The notes under the pieces are model-generated. The model had not been told where the DNA came from. It ran no database searches and saw nothing but the letters and a program-made list of their open reading frames with translations. Made by a program: the position numbers and the translations under genes. Source: Lentisphaeria bacterium (lineage in GTDB: Bacteria; Verrucomicrobiota; Lentisphaeria; Oligosphaerales; Oligosphaeraceae). Taken from it: a stretch of 16,581 nt of DNA. Shown in pieces: positions 6,569 to 13,730 of the stretch (the first letter of the stretch is position 1; each line of letters opens with the position of its first letter). The stretch lies in NCBI GenBank assembly GCA_016287975.1, contig JAEEXV010000111.1, forward strand, positions 1 through 16,581, read 5' to 3'.

Positions 6569-7474
6569 ATGGACATCATTCAGGAGATTCAGTCGTTGAA
6601 GGCGCGGCGCCAGGCGGTGATTCTGGCGCACAACTACACTCTTCCAGAGGTGCAGGACATCGCGGACTTCACAGGGGATTCGCTGGAGTTGTCGCGCAAG
6701 GCGGCGGAGTGCCGCGCGCCAGTGATCGTCTTCTGCGGGGTGCGGTTCATGGCGGAGACGGCGAAGATCCTGTCGCCCGAGGCGACGGTGCTGCATCCGA
6801 ACGCGGGATCGGGGTGCCCGATGGCGGACATGGCGACGCCAGAGGCGGTGCGGGCCTATCGTGACGCGCATCCTGGCACCATCATCGTGGCGTATGTGAA
6901 CACGACGGCGGCGACGAAGACGGCGGTGGACATCTGCTGCACCTCGGGGAATGCGGAGAAGGTGATCGCGGCGCTTCCTGCGGACAAGCCGATTCTGTTC
7001 CTGCCAGACCAGAACCTGGGCGCGAACATCGCGGCGAAACTGGGGCGGAAACTGGAACTGTGGCCTGGGTTCTGCCCGACCCACAACCGCATCCATCCCG
7101 ACCGCATCACGGCGGCGCGCGCGGCGCACCCTGGCGCGGAAGTGCTGGTGCATCCCGAGTGCCTGCCTGCCGTCGTCGCGCTCGCCGACCAGGCGCTCTC
7201 CACAGGCGGCATGCTCAAATACGTGCGCGAATCCGCCGCGCGGGAGTTCGTCATCGGCACCGAGACAGGCATTCTCCACCGCATGCGCAAGGACAATCCT
7301 GGCAAACGCTTCTACCCGCTGGAACCTGAGCCTGTCTGCCCGAACATGAAGAAGATCACGCTGGAAGACGTCTACCTGGCGCTGCGCGACGGCAAGCCCG
7401 AGGTCGAATTGCCCGCCGAGGTCATCGCCACCGCGCGCGCGCCGATCGACCGCATGCTCGCCGTGAAGGCGTAG
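6569..7474 (+). CDS. nadA: Quinolinate synthase NadA
   Basis: A 301-residue quinolinate synthase, which condenses iminoaspartate with dihydroxyacetone phosphate to quinolinate in de novo NAD synthesis. The N-terminal substrate motif VILAHNYTLPEVQDIADF is at 17-34. The three cysteines for the catalytic [4Fe-4S] cluster are Cys56 (FCGVRFMAE), Cys169 (WPGFCPTH) and Cys257 (VCPNMKK). HPEC (195-198), STGGMLKYV (211-219) and GTETGILHRM (230-239) also match. The ATG at 6569 is chosen because the protein then begins like other NadA proteins; an ATG at 6542 would add nine residues and has no better ribosome binding site. nadB and nadC are not in the window. Eleven bases separate it from hydE, so the two are probably cotranscribed. 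Confidence 0.95.
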   Translation: MDIIQEIQSLKARRQAVILAHNYTLPEVQDIADFTGDSLELSRKAAECRAPVIVFCGVRFMAETAKILSPEATVLHPNAGSGCPMADMATPEAVRAYRDAHPGTIIVAYVNTTAATKTAVDICCTSGNAEKVIAALPADKPILFLPDQNLGANIAAKLGRKLELWPGFCPTHNRIHPDRITAARAAHPGAEVLVHPECLPAVVALADQALSTGGMLKYVRESAAREFVIGTETGILHRMRKDNPGKRFYPLEPEPVCPNMKKITLEDVYLALRDGKPEVELPAEVIATARAPIDRMLAVKA

Positions 7475-7485
7475 GGAACCAGGGA

Positions 7486-8559
7486 ATGCATCCGCTGATT
7501 GAACAGGCCCTGGGCGGGGCAGGGCGGCTGGACCACGGCGAACTCGTCGAGTTGCTGGCGCACGCCGACGCCCGCGAACTCTACGAGGCGGCATACGGCC
7601 TCAAATGCCGTCTGCTCGGCAAACAGGTGGCGCTGCGCGGCCTCATCGAGTTCAGCAACATCTGCCAGAAGAACTGCTTCTACTGCGGCATCCGCCGCGG
7701 CAATGGTGCCGTCCACCGCTACCGCATGAGCGCCGACGAGATTGTCGAGCAGGCGCGCTGGGCCTACGAGCACCAGTATGGCTCGATTGCGCTGCAGAGC
7801 GGCGAACTGGAAACGGAGGCGAACACCGCCTTTGTCGAGGAGGTGCTGCAACGCATCCACGCCTTCGCGGGGGAGGGCCTGGGCGTCACGATCTGCCTCG
7901 GCGAGCAGACCGAGGAGGTCTACCGCCGTTGGAAGGAGGCGGGCGCGCACCGCTATCTTCTGCGCATCGAGACCTCGGTGCCCTCGCTCTATCGACGGCT
8001 GCATCCCGCCGACCACTCCTTCGAGCGCCGCCGCGACTGCCTGCGCACGCTCAAACGCCTCGGCTACCAGCTCGGCAGCGGCGTCATGATCGGGCTGCCA
8101 GGACAGACCGTCGATGACCTCGCCAGCGACCTCGAGTTCTACCGCGCCGAGGATCTCGACATGATCGGCATGGGCCCCTATCTCCCGCACCACCAGACCC
8201 CGCTGGGGCAGGGCATCGAACTCACCCCAGAATACCGAACCCGCCAGTTGGAACTCGGGCTGCGCATGATCGCCGTCTGCCGACTCTACCTGCACGACGT
8301 CAACATCGCCGCCACCACCGCGCTCCAGGCCCTCGACGACCGCGGAAGAGAGCAGGGCATCCTCGCGGGCGCCAATGTCATCATGCCCAATGTCACCGAC
8401 CGACAATACCGCGGCGACTACCTGCTCTACGAAAACAAGCCCTGCGTCGGCGAAGGCTCCCTCCAGTGCCGCGGCTGCCTCGAAGGGAGGATCCAGTCCA
8501 TCGGCGAAGCCATCGCCTGGGGAAGGCGAAACGACCCGATGCACTACGGACGACAGTGA
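7486..8559 (+). CDS. hydE: Radical SAM maturase HydE
   Basis: A 357-residue radical SAM protein matching HydE, which takes part in assembling the two-iron subcluster of [FeFe]-hydrogenase. The radical SAM cluster motif is Cys60-x3-Cys64-x2-Cys67 in FSNICQKNCFYCGIRRG. Further HydE landmarks are HRYRMSADEI (77-86), ALQSGE (102-107), LLRIETSVPSLYRRLHP, GSGVMIGLPGQT (197-208), DMIGMGPYLPH (225-235) and AGANVIMPNVT (294-304). Cys320-x7-Cys328-x2-Cys331 reproduces the spacing of the second, non-essential cluster site known from Thermotoga maritima HydE. PylB and biotin synthase are relatives but lack this combination. The likely ribosome binding site AGGGA (7473-7477) overlaps the nadA stop codon. 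hydF, hydG and a hydrogenase are absent here. Confidence 0.9.
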   Translation: MHPLIEQALGGAGRLDHGELVELLAHADARELYEAAYGLKCRLLGKQVALRGLIEFSNICQKNCFYCGIRRGNGAVHRYRMSADEIVEQARWAYEHQYGSIALQSGELETEANTAFVEEVLQRIHAFAGEGLGVTICLGEQTEEVYRRWKEAGAHRYLLRIETSVPSLYRRLHPADHSFERRRDCLRTLKRLGYQLGSGVMIGLPGQTVDDLASDLEFYRAEDLDMIGMGPYLPHHQTPLGQGIELTPEYRTRQLELGLRMIAVCRLYLHDVNIAATTALQALDDRGREQGILAGANVIMPNVTDRQYRGDYLLYENKPCVGEGSLQCRGCLEGRIQSIGEAIAWGRRNDPMHYGRQ

Positions 8560-8572
8560 GGGACGGTCGCCA

Positions 8573-8837
8573 TTTCGGCATGCCGGCATGCCGTCATGCC
8601 GGCATGCCGGCTTCGTCGCCATTTCGCCATGCCGTCATGTCGGCTTCGTCGCCATTTCGCCATGCCGTCATGTCGGCTTTGCCGCCATTTCGCCATTTCG
8701 TCATGTCGGCTTCGTCGCCATTTCGCCATGCCGTCATGTCGGCTTCGTCGCCATTTCGGCATTTCGTCATGTCGGCTTCGCCGCCATTTCGCCATGCCGT
8801 CATGTCGGCTTCGTCGCCATTTCGCCATTTCGTCATG
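8573..8837. repeat. Minisatellite, 33-bp units
   Basis: Six full 33-bp units start at 8621, 8654, 8687, 8720, 8753 and 8786, each beginning ATTTCGCCAT and ending GGCTTCGTCGCC or a close variant. A partial unit follows at 8819, and a longer head copy (8573-8620) carries an extra 15 bp of GCATGCCG-type sequence. Units vary at a few fixed places (ATGCCGTCATG against ATTTCGTCATG; TCGTCGCC against TTGCCGCC or TCGCCGCC). There are no spacers, so it is not CRISPR. As 33 is a multiple of three, frames stay open on both strands with an 11-residue period, but no start signal or family supports translation. It begins 14 nt behind the hydE stop. Confidence 0.9.
8582..8611 (+). terminator. Hairpin in the minisatellite head, behind hydE
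   Basis: GCCGGCATGCC (8582-8592) and GGCATGCCGGC (8601-8611) form a perfect 11-bp stem with an 8-nt loop, 23 nt after the hydE stop codon. No T-run follows directly. It may end the nadA-hydE transcript or just reflect the self-complementary GGCATGCC repeats. Confidence 0.35.
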
Positions 8838-8887
8838 ACTTTTTCCAACCAACGCTTCATATAGCAGTGTAAATGAGGACGCAGAAT

Positions 8888-9646
8888 ATGGCGACATGGC
8901 CTAAAGAATGGGAAGATGACAAAGACAGCATCGGGGTGACTGGTTATTTTAAGTACGGCGATGCAGACCTGCCTGGGTTCATCGCGCCTGGGCGCAACCC
9001 GCTTGCCTGGAACGGCAAATGGTGGTTTGAAGTGCCGTGGGGATACTTCTTCAACAGCGCAACCCGACACACCAGGGAAGAGTTCGCCCGCAGCGTAAAG
9101 GCGATGGGCGGCTTCTACCCGTACGACGAGAAACGGGCAAGGGAGTTCTGCGAAAAGGCGCATGCGGGGCAGTTCCGAAAGGACGGCAGTACCCCGTATG
9201 CCGAGCATCCAAAGGCGGTTGTGCGACTGCTGAAGCGTTGGGGCGAAAAAGACCCGTGCATCATCGCCGTCGCCTATCTGCACGACGTCCTGGAGGACAC
9301 CAAGGTCACGGAGCAGCAACTGGAACGCGCCTTCGCCCCGACCGTTTCCGCCGGCGTCCGCTTCCTCTCCCACACCCCAGATGAAACCAAGGAAGCATAC
9401 ATGGAACGCGTTGCAAAATACGGATGTGAACAGTCCATCCTCATCAAGTGCGCCGACCGCATCTGCAACACCAGGGACTTCATCAAACTCGGAAGAAAGG
9501 AATACGCCAGGGAGTACCTGGAAAAGGCCAGGGCCGTCTTCGACAAGGCCTTGGAACTGGGCCAGGGCAGACTGCCTGCCATCAGCGCGGAAATCCTGGA
9601 CAGACTAAAGGCCTCCCTTGACAGAACCCGCGCCCTGCTGCAATAG
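8888..9646 (+). CDS. HD-domain protein, SpoT/MESH1-like hydrolase
   Basis: A 252-residue protein. Residues about 83-235 form an HD domain of the (p)ppGpp-hydrolase group (SpoT/RelA HD, MESH1): AHAGQFRKDG with His92, TPYAEHP with His107, AVAYLHDVLEDT with the His132-Asp133 metal pair and Glu136-Asp137, and KCADRICNT with Asp190. Such enzymes remove the 3'-pyrophosphate of ppGpp or related nucleotides using manganese. There is no synthetase, TGS or ACT domain. The first 80 residues are tryptophan-rich (Trp4, 8, 41, 45, 46, 51) and unlike any domain I know. The ATG at 8888 is chosen because GAGGA (8875-8879) sits 8 nt before it; an ATG at 8873 overlaps that site. It stands alone between the minisatellite and a convergent gene. 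Several arginines are AGG after a C-ending codon. Confidence 0.8.
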   Translation: MATWPKEWEDDKDSIGVTGYFKYGDADLPGFIAPGRNPLAWNGKWWFEVPWGYFFNSATRHTREEFARSVKAMGGFYPYDEKRAREFCEKAHAGQFRKDGSTPYAEHPKAVVRLLKRWGEKDPCIIAVAYLHDVLEDTKVTEQQLERAFAPTVSAGVRFLSHTPDETKEAYMERVAKYGCEQSILIKCADRICNTRDFIKLGRKEYAREYLEKARAVFDKALELGQGRLPAISAEILDRLKASLDRTRALLQ

Positions 9647-9666
9647 GGTATCCCCCCAAGGGAAGC

Positions 9667-9695
9667 GGAAGCGCCCTGCATAGGAGGGTGCTTCC
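9667..9695. terminator. Bidirectional hairpin between convergent genes
   Basis: GGAAGCGCCCT (9667-9677) pairs with AGGGTGCTTCC (9685-9695) over 11 positions, one being a G-T pair, with a 7-nt loop. It lies 20 nt after the HD gene and 2 nt before the stop codon end of the convergent lipoprotein gene, so it can serve both. T-tracts are weak on either side. Confidence 0.55.
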
Positions 9696-9697
9696 AA

Positions 9698-10549
9698 CTA
9701 TCTGCGCAGCAGAATATTGAGCAGAACGCTTCCCTCAATTGAGTTGTTCTCGGCGGCGCTGCCGTCGGAATAGTCGTTCCAACTGTTGAGGAGGACGAGT
9801 TTCGCCTTTTGGCGGCGCGCCAGAAGCAACTGGTCGCGCAGGGTGGCGCCGCCATCCCGTGCCAGCGGCCATTCCAGCCGCTGCGCCTTGGGCGACGCCG
9901 ATTTGCTGCCGCCGCGCTCGCCCGCACGCACCCACATCACACCATGCTCGTCCACACCGTACGACTTGGGCCCTGTCGGGCATCGCGGCAGATCATGTCC
10001 CAGATGTCGCAAATACAGAGATTCAGGGGAGGGCGACTGCCAGCTGTCCAGCACGATCCGCTCCGACAGCACCACCACCACACGGTCCGACTGACGCAAC
10101 GCGCCTGGCAGCGCCCCGAACTTCTGCGTCTCCAGGAAACGCAGCACATTCGCACGACGCATCTTCAACTCGCCAGGCGCATCGGGCACCAGCAGCAACG
10201 CCACCCGAACCTGACTCTTCGACGCCAGTTCCCCAAAATGCCACAGGCGCGACCGAATCTCCTCACGCATGATCGCAGACGGCGACAACTCCACCAGAAC
10301 CGCCGACACACGGGCCTTCGCCATCGACGCGAGGTCGCGCTGCATCCGATCCTCCGTCCAGCCCATGTAGTACGGAACGGGACGCAACTCCGAATCCCCG
10401 ATTTCCACATACGGACAATACCGCGCCCACACGGGCAATGGCTGACTACGGTCTATCCCACGTAGCGGATCCCGCTGAATCCCGACGCATGAACCCAACA
10501 ACACCAAAAGCACCCAAAAACATGCCGCCCGCCATAAAGTCCTAACCAT
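9698..10549 (-). CDS. Putative lipoprotein, GH99/GH71-like domain
   Basis: A 283-residue protein with a lipoprotein signal peptide: positive start (MVRTLWR), hydrophobic core (10-19) and lipobox LLGSC with Cys21 as the lipid-anchored residue. The mature part begins a barrel-like domain with YYMGWTEDRMQRDLASMAKA and ends with LLNSWNDYSDGSAAENN, which resembles the Trp-Asn-Glu-Trp...Glu-Gly...Glu-Pro strand end of GH71/GH99-like and glycosyltransferase-associated WbsX-like proteins. With about 260 mature residues it is shorter than those families (usually 350 or more), so part of the barrel may be missing and activity is uncertain. AGGA lies 14-17 nt before the ATG, somewhat far. It is monocistronic and convergent with the HD gene. 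Confidence 0.6.
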   Translation of the reverse strand: MVRTLWRAACFWVLLVLLGSCVGIQRDPLRGIDRSQPLPVWARYCPYVEIGDSELRPVPYYMGWTEDRMQRDLASMAKARVSAVLVELSPSAIMREEIRSRLWHFGELASKSQVRVALLLVPDAPGELKMRRANVLRFLETQKFGALPGALRQSDRVVVVLSERIVLDSWQSPSPESLYLRHLGHDLPRCPTGPKSYGVDEHGVMWVRAGERGGSKSASPKAQRLEWPLARDGGATLRDQLLLARRQKAKLVLLNSWNDYSDGSAAENNSIEGSVLLNILLRR

Positions 10550-10789
10550 GTCGCATAAGACGTCCTATGTGAAGAAACTACTGGAAATGAGTGAGAAACG
10601 CAAGAATGCTGTGATAAGATAATGTCGGAACGTGGATTTGGCGGAGATCCGTGCGAATGGATCCGTGCGCGGCCGCGTACTGCGGTAGTGTTCGCCTGCG
10701 TCGCGCGGCGGAATGTCTTGGCATTATATTATGGCAGATTTTCGGTGGCCGTTTTTCGGCGGCAAGTGTGATTTTGCAGGAGCATTTGG
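10550..10789. promoter_or_regulatory. Divergent intergenic region with paired direct repeats
   Basis: This 240 bp stretch separates the minus-strand lipoprotein gene from the plus-strand dehydrogenase gene. It contains GATCCGTGCG twice (10646-10655 and 10660-10669) and TTTTCGGTGGCC / TTTTCGGCGGC (10739 and 10753), both pairs spaced 14 bp start to start. The AT-rich TTATATTATGG (10724-10734) is the most likely -10 region for the plus-strand operon, although no good -35 lies 17 bp before it. AGGAG (about 10778-10782) is the ribosome binding site of the next gene. Confidence 0.35.
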
Positions 10790-11869
10790 ATGGCAAGCAA
10801 GCGATTGAAGGTGGGGGTCATAGGTTGTGGTCGGATTTCGCGGTTTCACTGCATGCCGATAGCGGCGCAGCCGAATGCGGAGTTGAAGGCGGTATGCGAT
10901 GTGGACATGTCGCGTGCCTGCGGGATGTCGGAACTGGTGGCCAAAGTCCATGGTCGTGCGTCGGCGCCGAAGGTGTATGAGGACTACGAGAAGATGATCC
11001 GCAGGGAGAAGCTGGACGTGGTCCACATTTGCCTGCCGCACTATCTGCATTCGCCAGTGGCGATTCGCGCGATGGAACTGGGTTGCGACGTGCTGACGGA
11101 GAAGCCGATGGCGATCAGCATGGCGCAGGCGGAGGCGATGGTCGCGGCGGCGAAGCGCGCGAAGCGCCGCCTGGGCGTCATCTTCCAGAACCGCTACAAC
11201 GCTGGCAGCCAGTTGATCAAGCAGTGCCTGGAAAGCGGCCGACTTGGTGAAGTCCTTGCCGCCAAATGCAATGTGACGTGGTATCGGCCGAATGAATACT
11301 ATACCTCCAGCGACTGGAAAGGCACCTGGGACAAGGAAGGCGGCGGGTCGCTGATCGACCAGGCCATCCACACCCTCGACCTGATGTGCTGGTTCATCGG
11401 CTACGACCGCCTCGAATCCATCGACTGCACCCTCGCCAACCGCGCCCACCAGGACGTCATCGAGGTCGAGGACTGCGCCGACGGCATGCTGACCTTCCGA
11501 GGCGGCGTGCGCGCCTCCTTCTGGTCGATGAACTACTACGACCACGATGCGCAGGTGGAACTGGAACTCTCCTGCGAGGGCGGCACGGCGAAGATGACCG
11601 CCGAGGAGGCGACCATCCGCCTGAACGACGGACGCGAGTTCTCGGCGCGCCCGAACCCGAACGAATCCTTCAACTACGGCGGCGGCCCCAGTTACTGGGG
11701 GGCGAGCCATCTCAAGGAAATCGCGAACTTCTACGAGAACCTGGCCAGGGGCGAGGAACCGCCCATCACTGGCGAGGAAATCCTCTACACCACCCACCGC
11801 ATGATCATGGGGCTCTACCAGTCTGGCCGCAACGACAAGGTCGTGCGCTTCGACGAAGTGACCTATTAA
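10790..11869 (+). CDS. Gfo/Idh/MocA family oxidoreductase
   Basis: A 359-residue NAD(P)-dependent dehydrogenase. The Rossmann motif VGVIGCGRIS is at 8-17, the acidic residue ending strand 2 is in AVCDVD (34-39), the catalytic motif is TEKPMAIS (103-110, Lys105), and the C-terminal domain has GGGSLIDQAIHTLDLMCWF with Asp190 and His194. Sequence differs clearly from the dehydrogenase at 1993-3114 outside these motifs, so the two are distant members of the family and not a recent duplication. It starts a plus-strand gene run with an ABC exporter (22 nt gap), mazG and a secreted protein. A role in sugar conversion linked to the exporter is possible but unproven. Confidence 0.9.
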   Translation: MASKRLKVGVIGCGRISRFHCMPIAAQPNAELKAVCDVDMSRACGMSELVAKVHGRASAPKVYEDYEKMIRREKLDVVHICLPHYLHSPVAIRAMELGCDVLTEKPMAISMAQAEAMVAAAKRAKRRLGVIFQNRYNAGSQLIKQCLESGRLGEVLAAKCNVTWYRPNEYYTSSDWKGTWDKEGGGSLIDQAIHTLDLMCWFIGYDRLESIDCTLANRAHQDVIEVEDCADGMLTFRGGVRASFWSMNYYDHDAQVELELSCEGGTAKMTAEEATIRLNDGREFSARPNPNESFNYGGGPSYWGASHLKEIANFYENLARGEEPPITGEEILYTTHRMIMGLYQSGRNDKVVRFDEVTY

Positions 11870-11891
11870 GCCTCCCCCCTACCCCGCCGCC

Positions 11892-13730
11892 ATGCGCAAG
11901 TTCTGGAGCGACATCCTCTACCTGATGGACCGTCGGGACCTGGCGCATTTCGGCGTGCTCGTGGCCAGCCTCGTCATCAACTCCGCGCTGGAACTGGCGG
12001 CGCTGGCGTCGGTGCCATTCTTCATGGCCGTGCTGCTTAGTGGAGGCGAAGCCCCCGCTGGCGGACGCTTCGGAAACTGGTTCGCACTCGCCGTCCAGCG
12101 CATTTCGGGCGTGGAGACGCCGTTCGCATTCATCATCGCGGCGGGCGCGCTGGTGCTGCTGCTCAACACCATCCGAATGCTCTGGACGTGGTGGTGCATC
12201 GAACTGCAGGCGCGGATGCTCGCCAACCGCCGCATCGCCATCGCGGGACGGCTCCTGCGGGCGTATCTCCTCGCGCCCGCCGCCTTCGCCATGCGCCGCA
12301 ACTCCAGCGACCTGGTGAACCGCGTCATTGTCGAAAGCGAACGCCTCGTGGTTTTTGTGCTCTCGCATCTGGCGGACGTGCTGCACCATGGCGCCATGAT
12401 GCTCTGCATCGTCGCCATGCTCCTCTGCTGGATTCCCGCCATGACGATCGCCGCCCTGCTCCCGCTGCTCCTCTTCGGCGGCGGCTTCTACCTCTTCCAC
12501 CGCAACCGCCTCCGCAGCCTCGGCGTCGCCGAGCAGTCGGCCCGCACCACCGCCCTCACCACCGCCGCCGAGGCGGTGAACGCGCGCGAGGATGCAACCC
12601 TCCTGGGCTGCCGCAACTATTTCCTGGAGCGTCTTCACCGCAGCATGAGCACCGTGGCCGCCGCGACCCGCCAGAGCCATGTCAACCACCGCCTGGTCTG
12701 GCCCTACCTCGAATTCGTCTCGATGGCGGTCCTCTTGTGCGTCACCCTCTTCTCCCTCGCCACCGCCCGAGGCAATCTGCAGCAGGTAGGGCCGCGCGTC
12801 GCGCTGCTCGCGATGGCGTTGGTGCGGCTGCGCACCACTGGCGTGAACATCATGGCCGCAGGGGGAATGCTCCGCTTCCACCGCGCCTCCCTCGCCGCCG
12901 TGGTCGGCGACCTGCGCGAACTGGAAGCCGACAGCCGCCTCCGCGACCTCGGCGCCGAGGACGCCGCCCCGCCCTGCTCCTTCCAGACGGGCCTCGCCAT
13001 CCGAAATCTCCATTTCCAATACCACGGCGCGGACCAGCCGCTCTTCGACGGCCTCGACCTCGACCTCCCCAAAGGCGCCTCCATCGGCATCGTCGGCGCC
13101 ACTGGCAGCGGCAAAAGCACCCTTCTGAAACTGATGCTCGGGCTGATGCCGACGGATGCCGACGCCATCAAAGTGGACGGGCGCCCCATCGCGGAACTCG
13201 GCCCCGCCTGGCAGCACGCCGTCGGCTATGTCCCCCAGGAGATCTTCCTGCTGGACGACACGCTGGAGGCCAATATCGCTCTGGGCGTCCCGTCTGCGCG
13301 GCGGGATGCGGCGGCGCTGGCGCGCGCCGTGCAGGCCGCGCAGCTCGGCGACTTCGTGGCCGCGCATCCCGAGGGGCTGGGGCTGGTGCTGGGTGAACGC
13401 GGCGTCCGTCTCTCAGGCGGGCAGCGCCAGCGCGTCGGCATCGCGCGCGCCCTCTACCACGCCCCGCCCGTGCTCTTCTTCGACGAGGCGACCTCCGCCC
13501 TCGACAACACGACCGAGGCGGCGCTCACGGCGGCGCTCGCGGAGATCGGCCGCGAGCGCACCCTGGTCGTCGTCGCGCACCGCCTCACGACCATCCGCAA
13601 CTGCGACCGCATCTATGTCCTCGACCAGGGCAAGGTCGTCGGCGCGGGCACCTACGAGGAACTTAACCAGAACTGCCCGCAGTTTCGGCAGATGGCCTCG
13701 CTTCACCCAGAGACTTCCGCATCCAAATGA
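11892..13730 (+). CDS. ABC exporter half-transporter, MsbA/PglK-like
   Basis: A 612-residue fusion of a membrane domain (about 1-330, hydrophobic helices near 20-50, 78-100, 155-200 and 268-290) with an ATPase domain (365-600). The ATPase has Walker A GATGSGKST (402-410), Q-loop YVPQEIFLLDDT (446-457), signature LSGGQRQRVGIARA (507-520), Walker B VLFFDEATSALD (527-538) and H-loop His563. The membrane part carries LLRAYLLAPAAFAMRRNSSD (121-140), like the segment before the Asn-Ser motif in PglK-type lipid-linked oligosaccharide flippases. It works as a homodimer in the inner membrane, exporting a lipid, glycolipid or peptide. No ribosome binding site is visible in the C-rich 22-nt gap before the ATG, so coupling to the upstream gene is likely. 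The stop overlaps the mazG start. Confidence 0.9.
   Translation: MRKFWSDILYLMDRRDLAHFGVLVASLVINSALELAALASVPFFMAVLLSGGEAPAGGRFGNWFALAVQRISGVETPFAFIIAAGALVLLLNTIRMLWTWWCIELQARMLANRRIAIAGRLLRAYLLAPAAFAMRRNSSDLVNRVIVESERLVVFVLSHLADVLHHGAMMLCIVAMLLCWIPAMTIAALLPLLLFGGGFYLFHRNRLRSLGVAEQSARTTALTTAAEAVNAREDATLLGCRNYFLERLHRSMSTVAAATRQSHVNHRLVWPYLEFVSMAVLLCVTLFSLATARGNLQQVGPRVALLAMALVRLRTTGVNIMAAGGMLRFHRASLAAVVGDLRELEADSRLRDLGAEDAAPPCSFQTGLAIRNLHFQYHGADQPLFDGLDLDLPKGASIGIVGATGSGKSTLLKLMLGLMPTDADAIKVDGRPIAELGPAWQHAVGYVPQEIFLLDDTLEANIALGVPSARRDAAALARAVQAAQLGDFVAAHPEGLGLVLGERGVRLSGGQRQRVGIARALYHAPPVLFFDEATSALDNTTEAALTAALAEIGRERTLVVVAHRLTTIRNCDRIYVLDQGKVVGAGTYEELNQNCPQFRQMASLHPETSASK

Noticed and set aside
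8573..8837. CRISPR array
   Set aside because: Units are contiguous without spacers and no cas genes are present.
8393..8897. Small proteins read from the 33-bp array on either strand
   Set aside because: Frames stay open only because the period is a multiple of three; starts lack ribosome binding sites and several frames are equally open.
10718..10735. Sigma-54 promoter suggested by TTGG and GGCA around an AT stretch
   Set aside because: The GG to GC distance does not fit the -24/-12 spacing.
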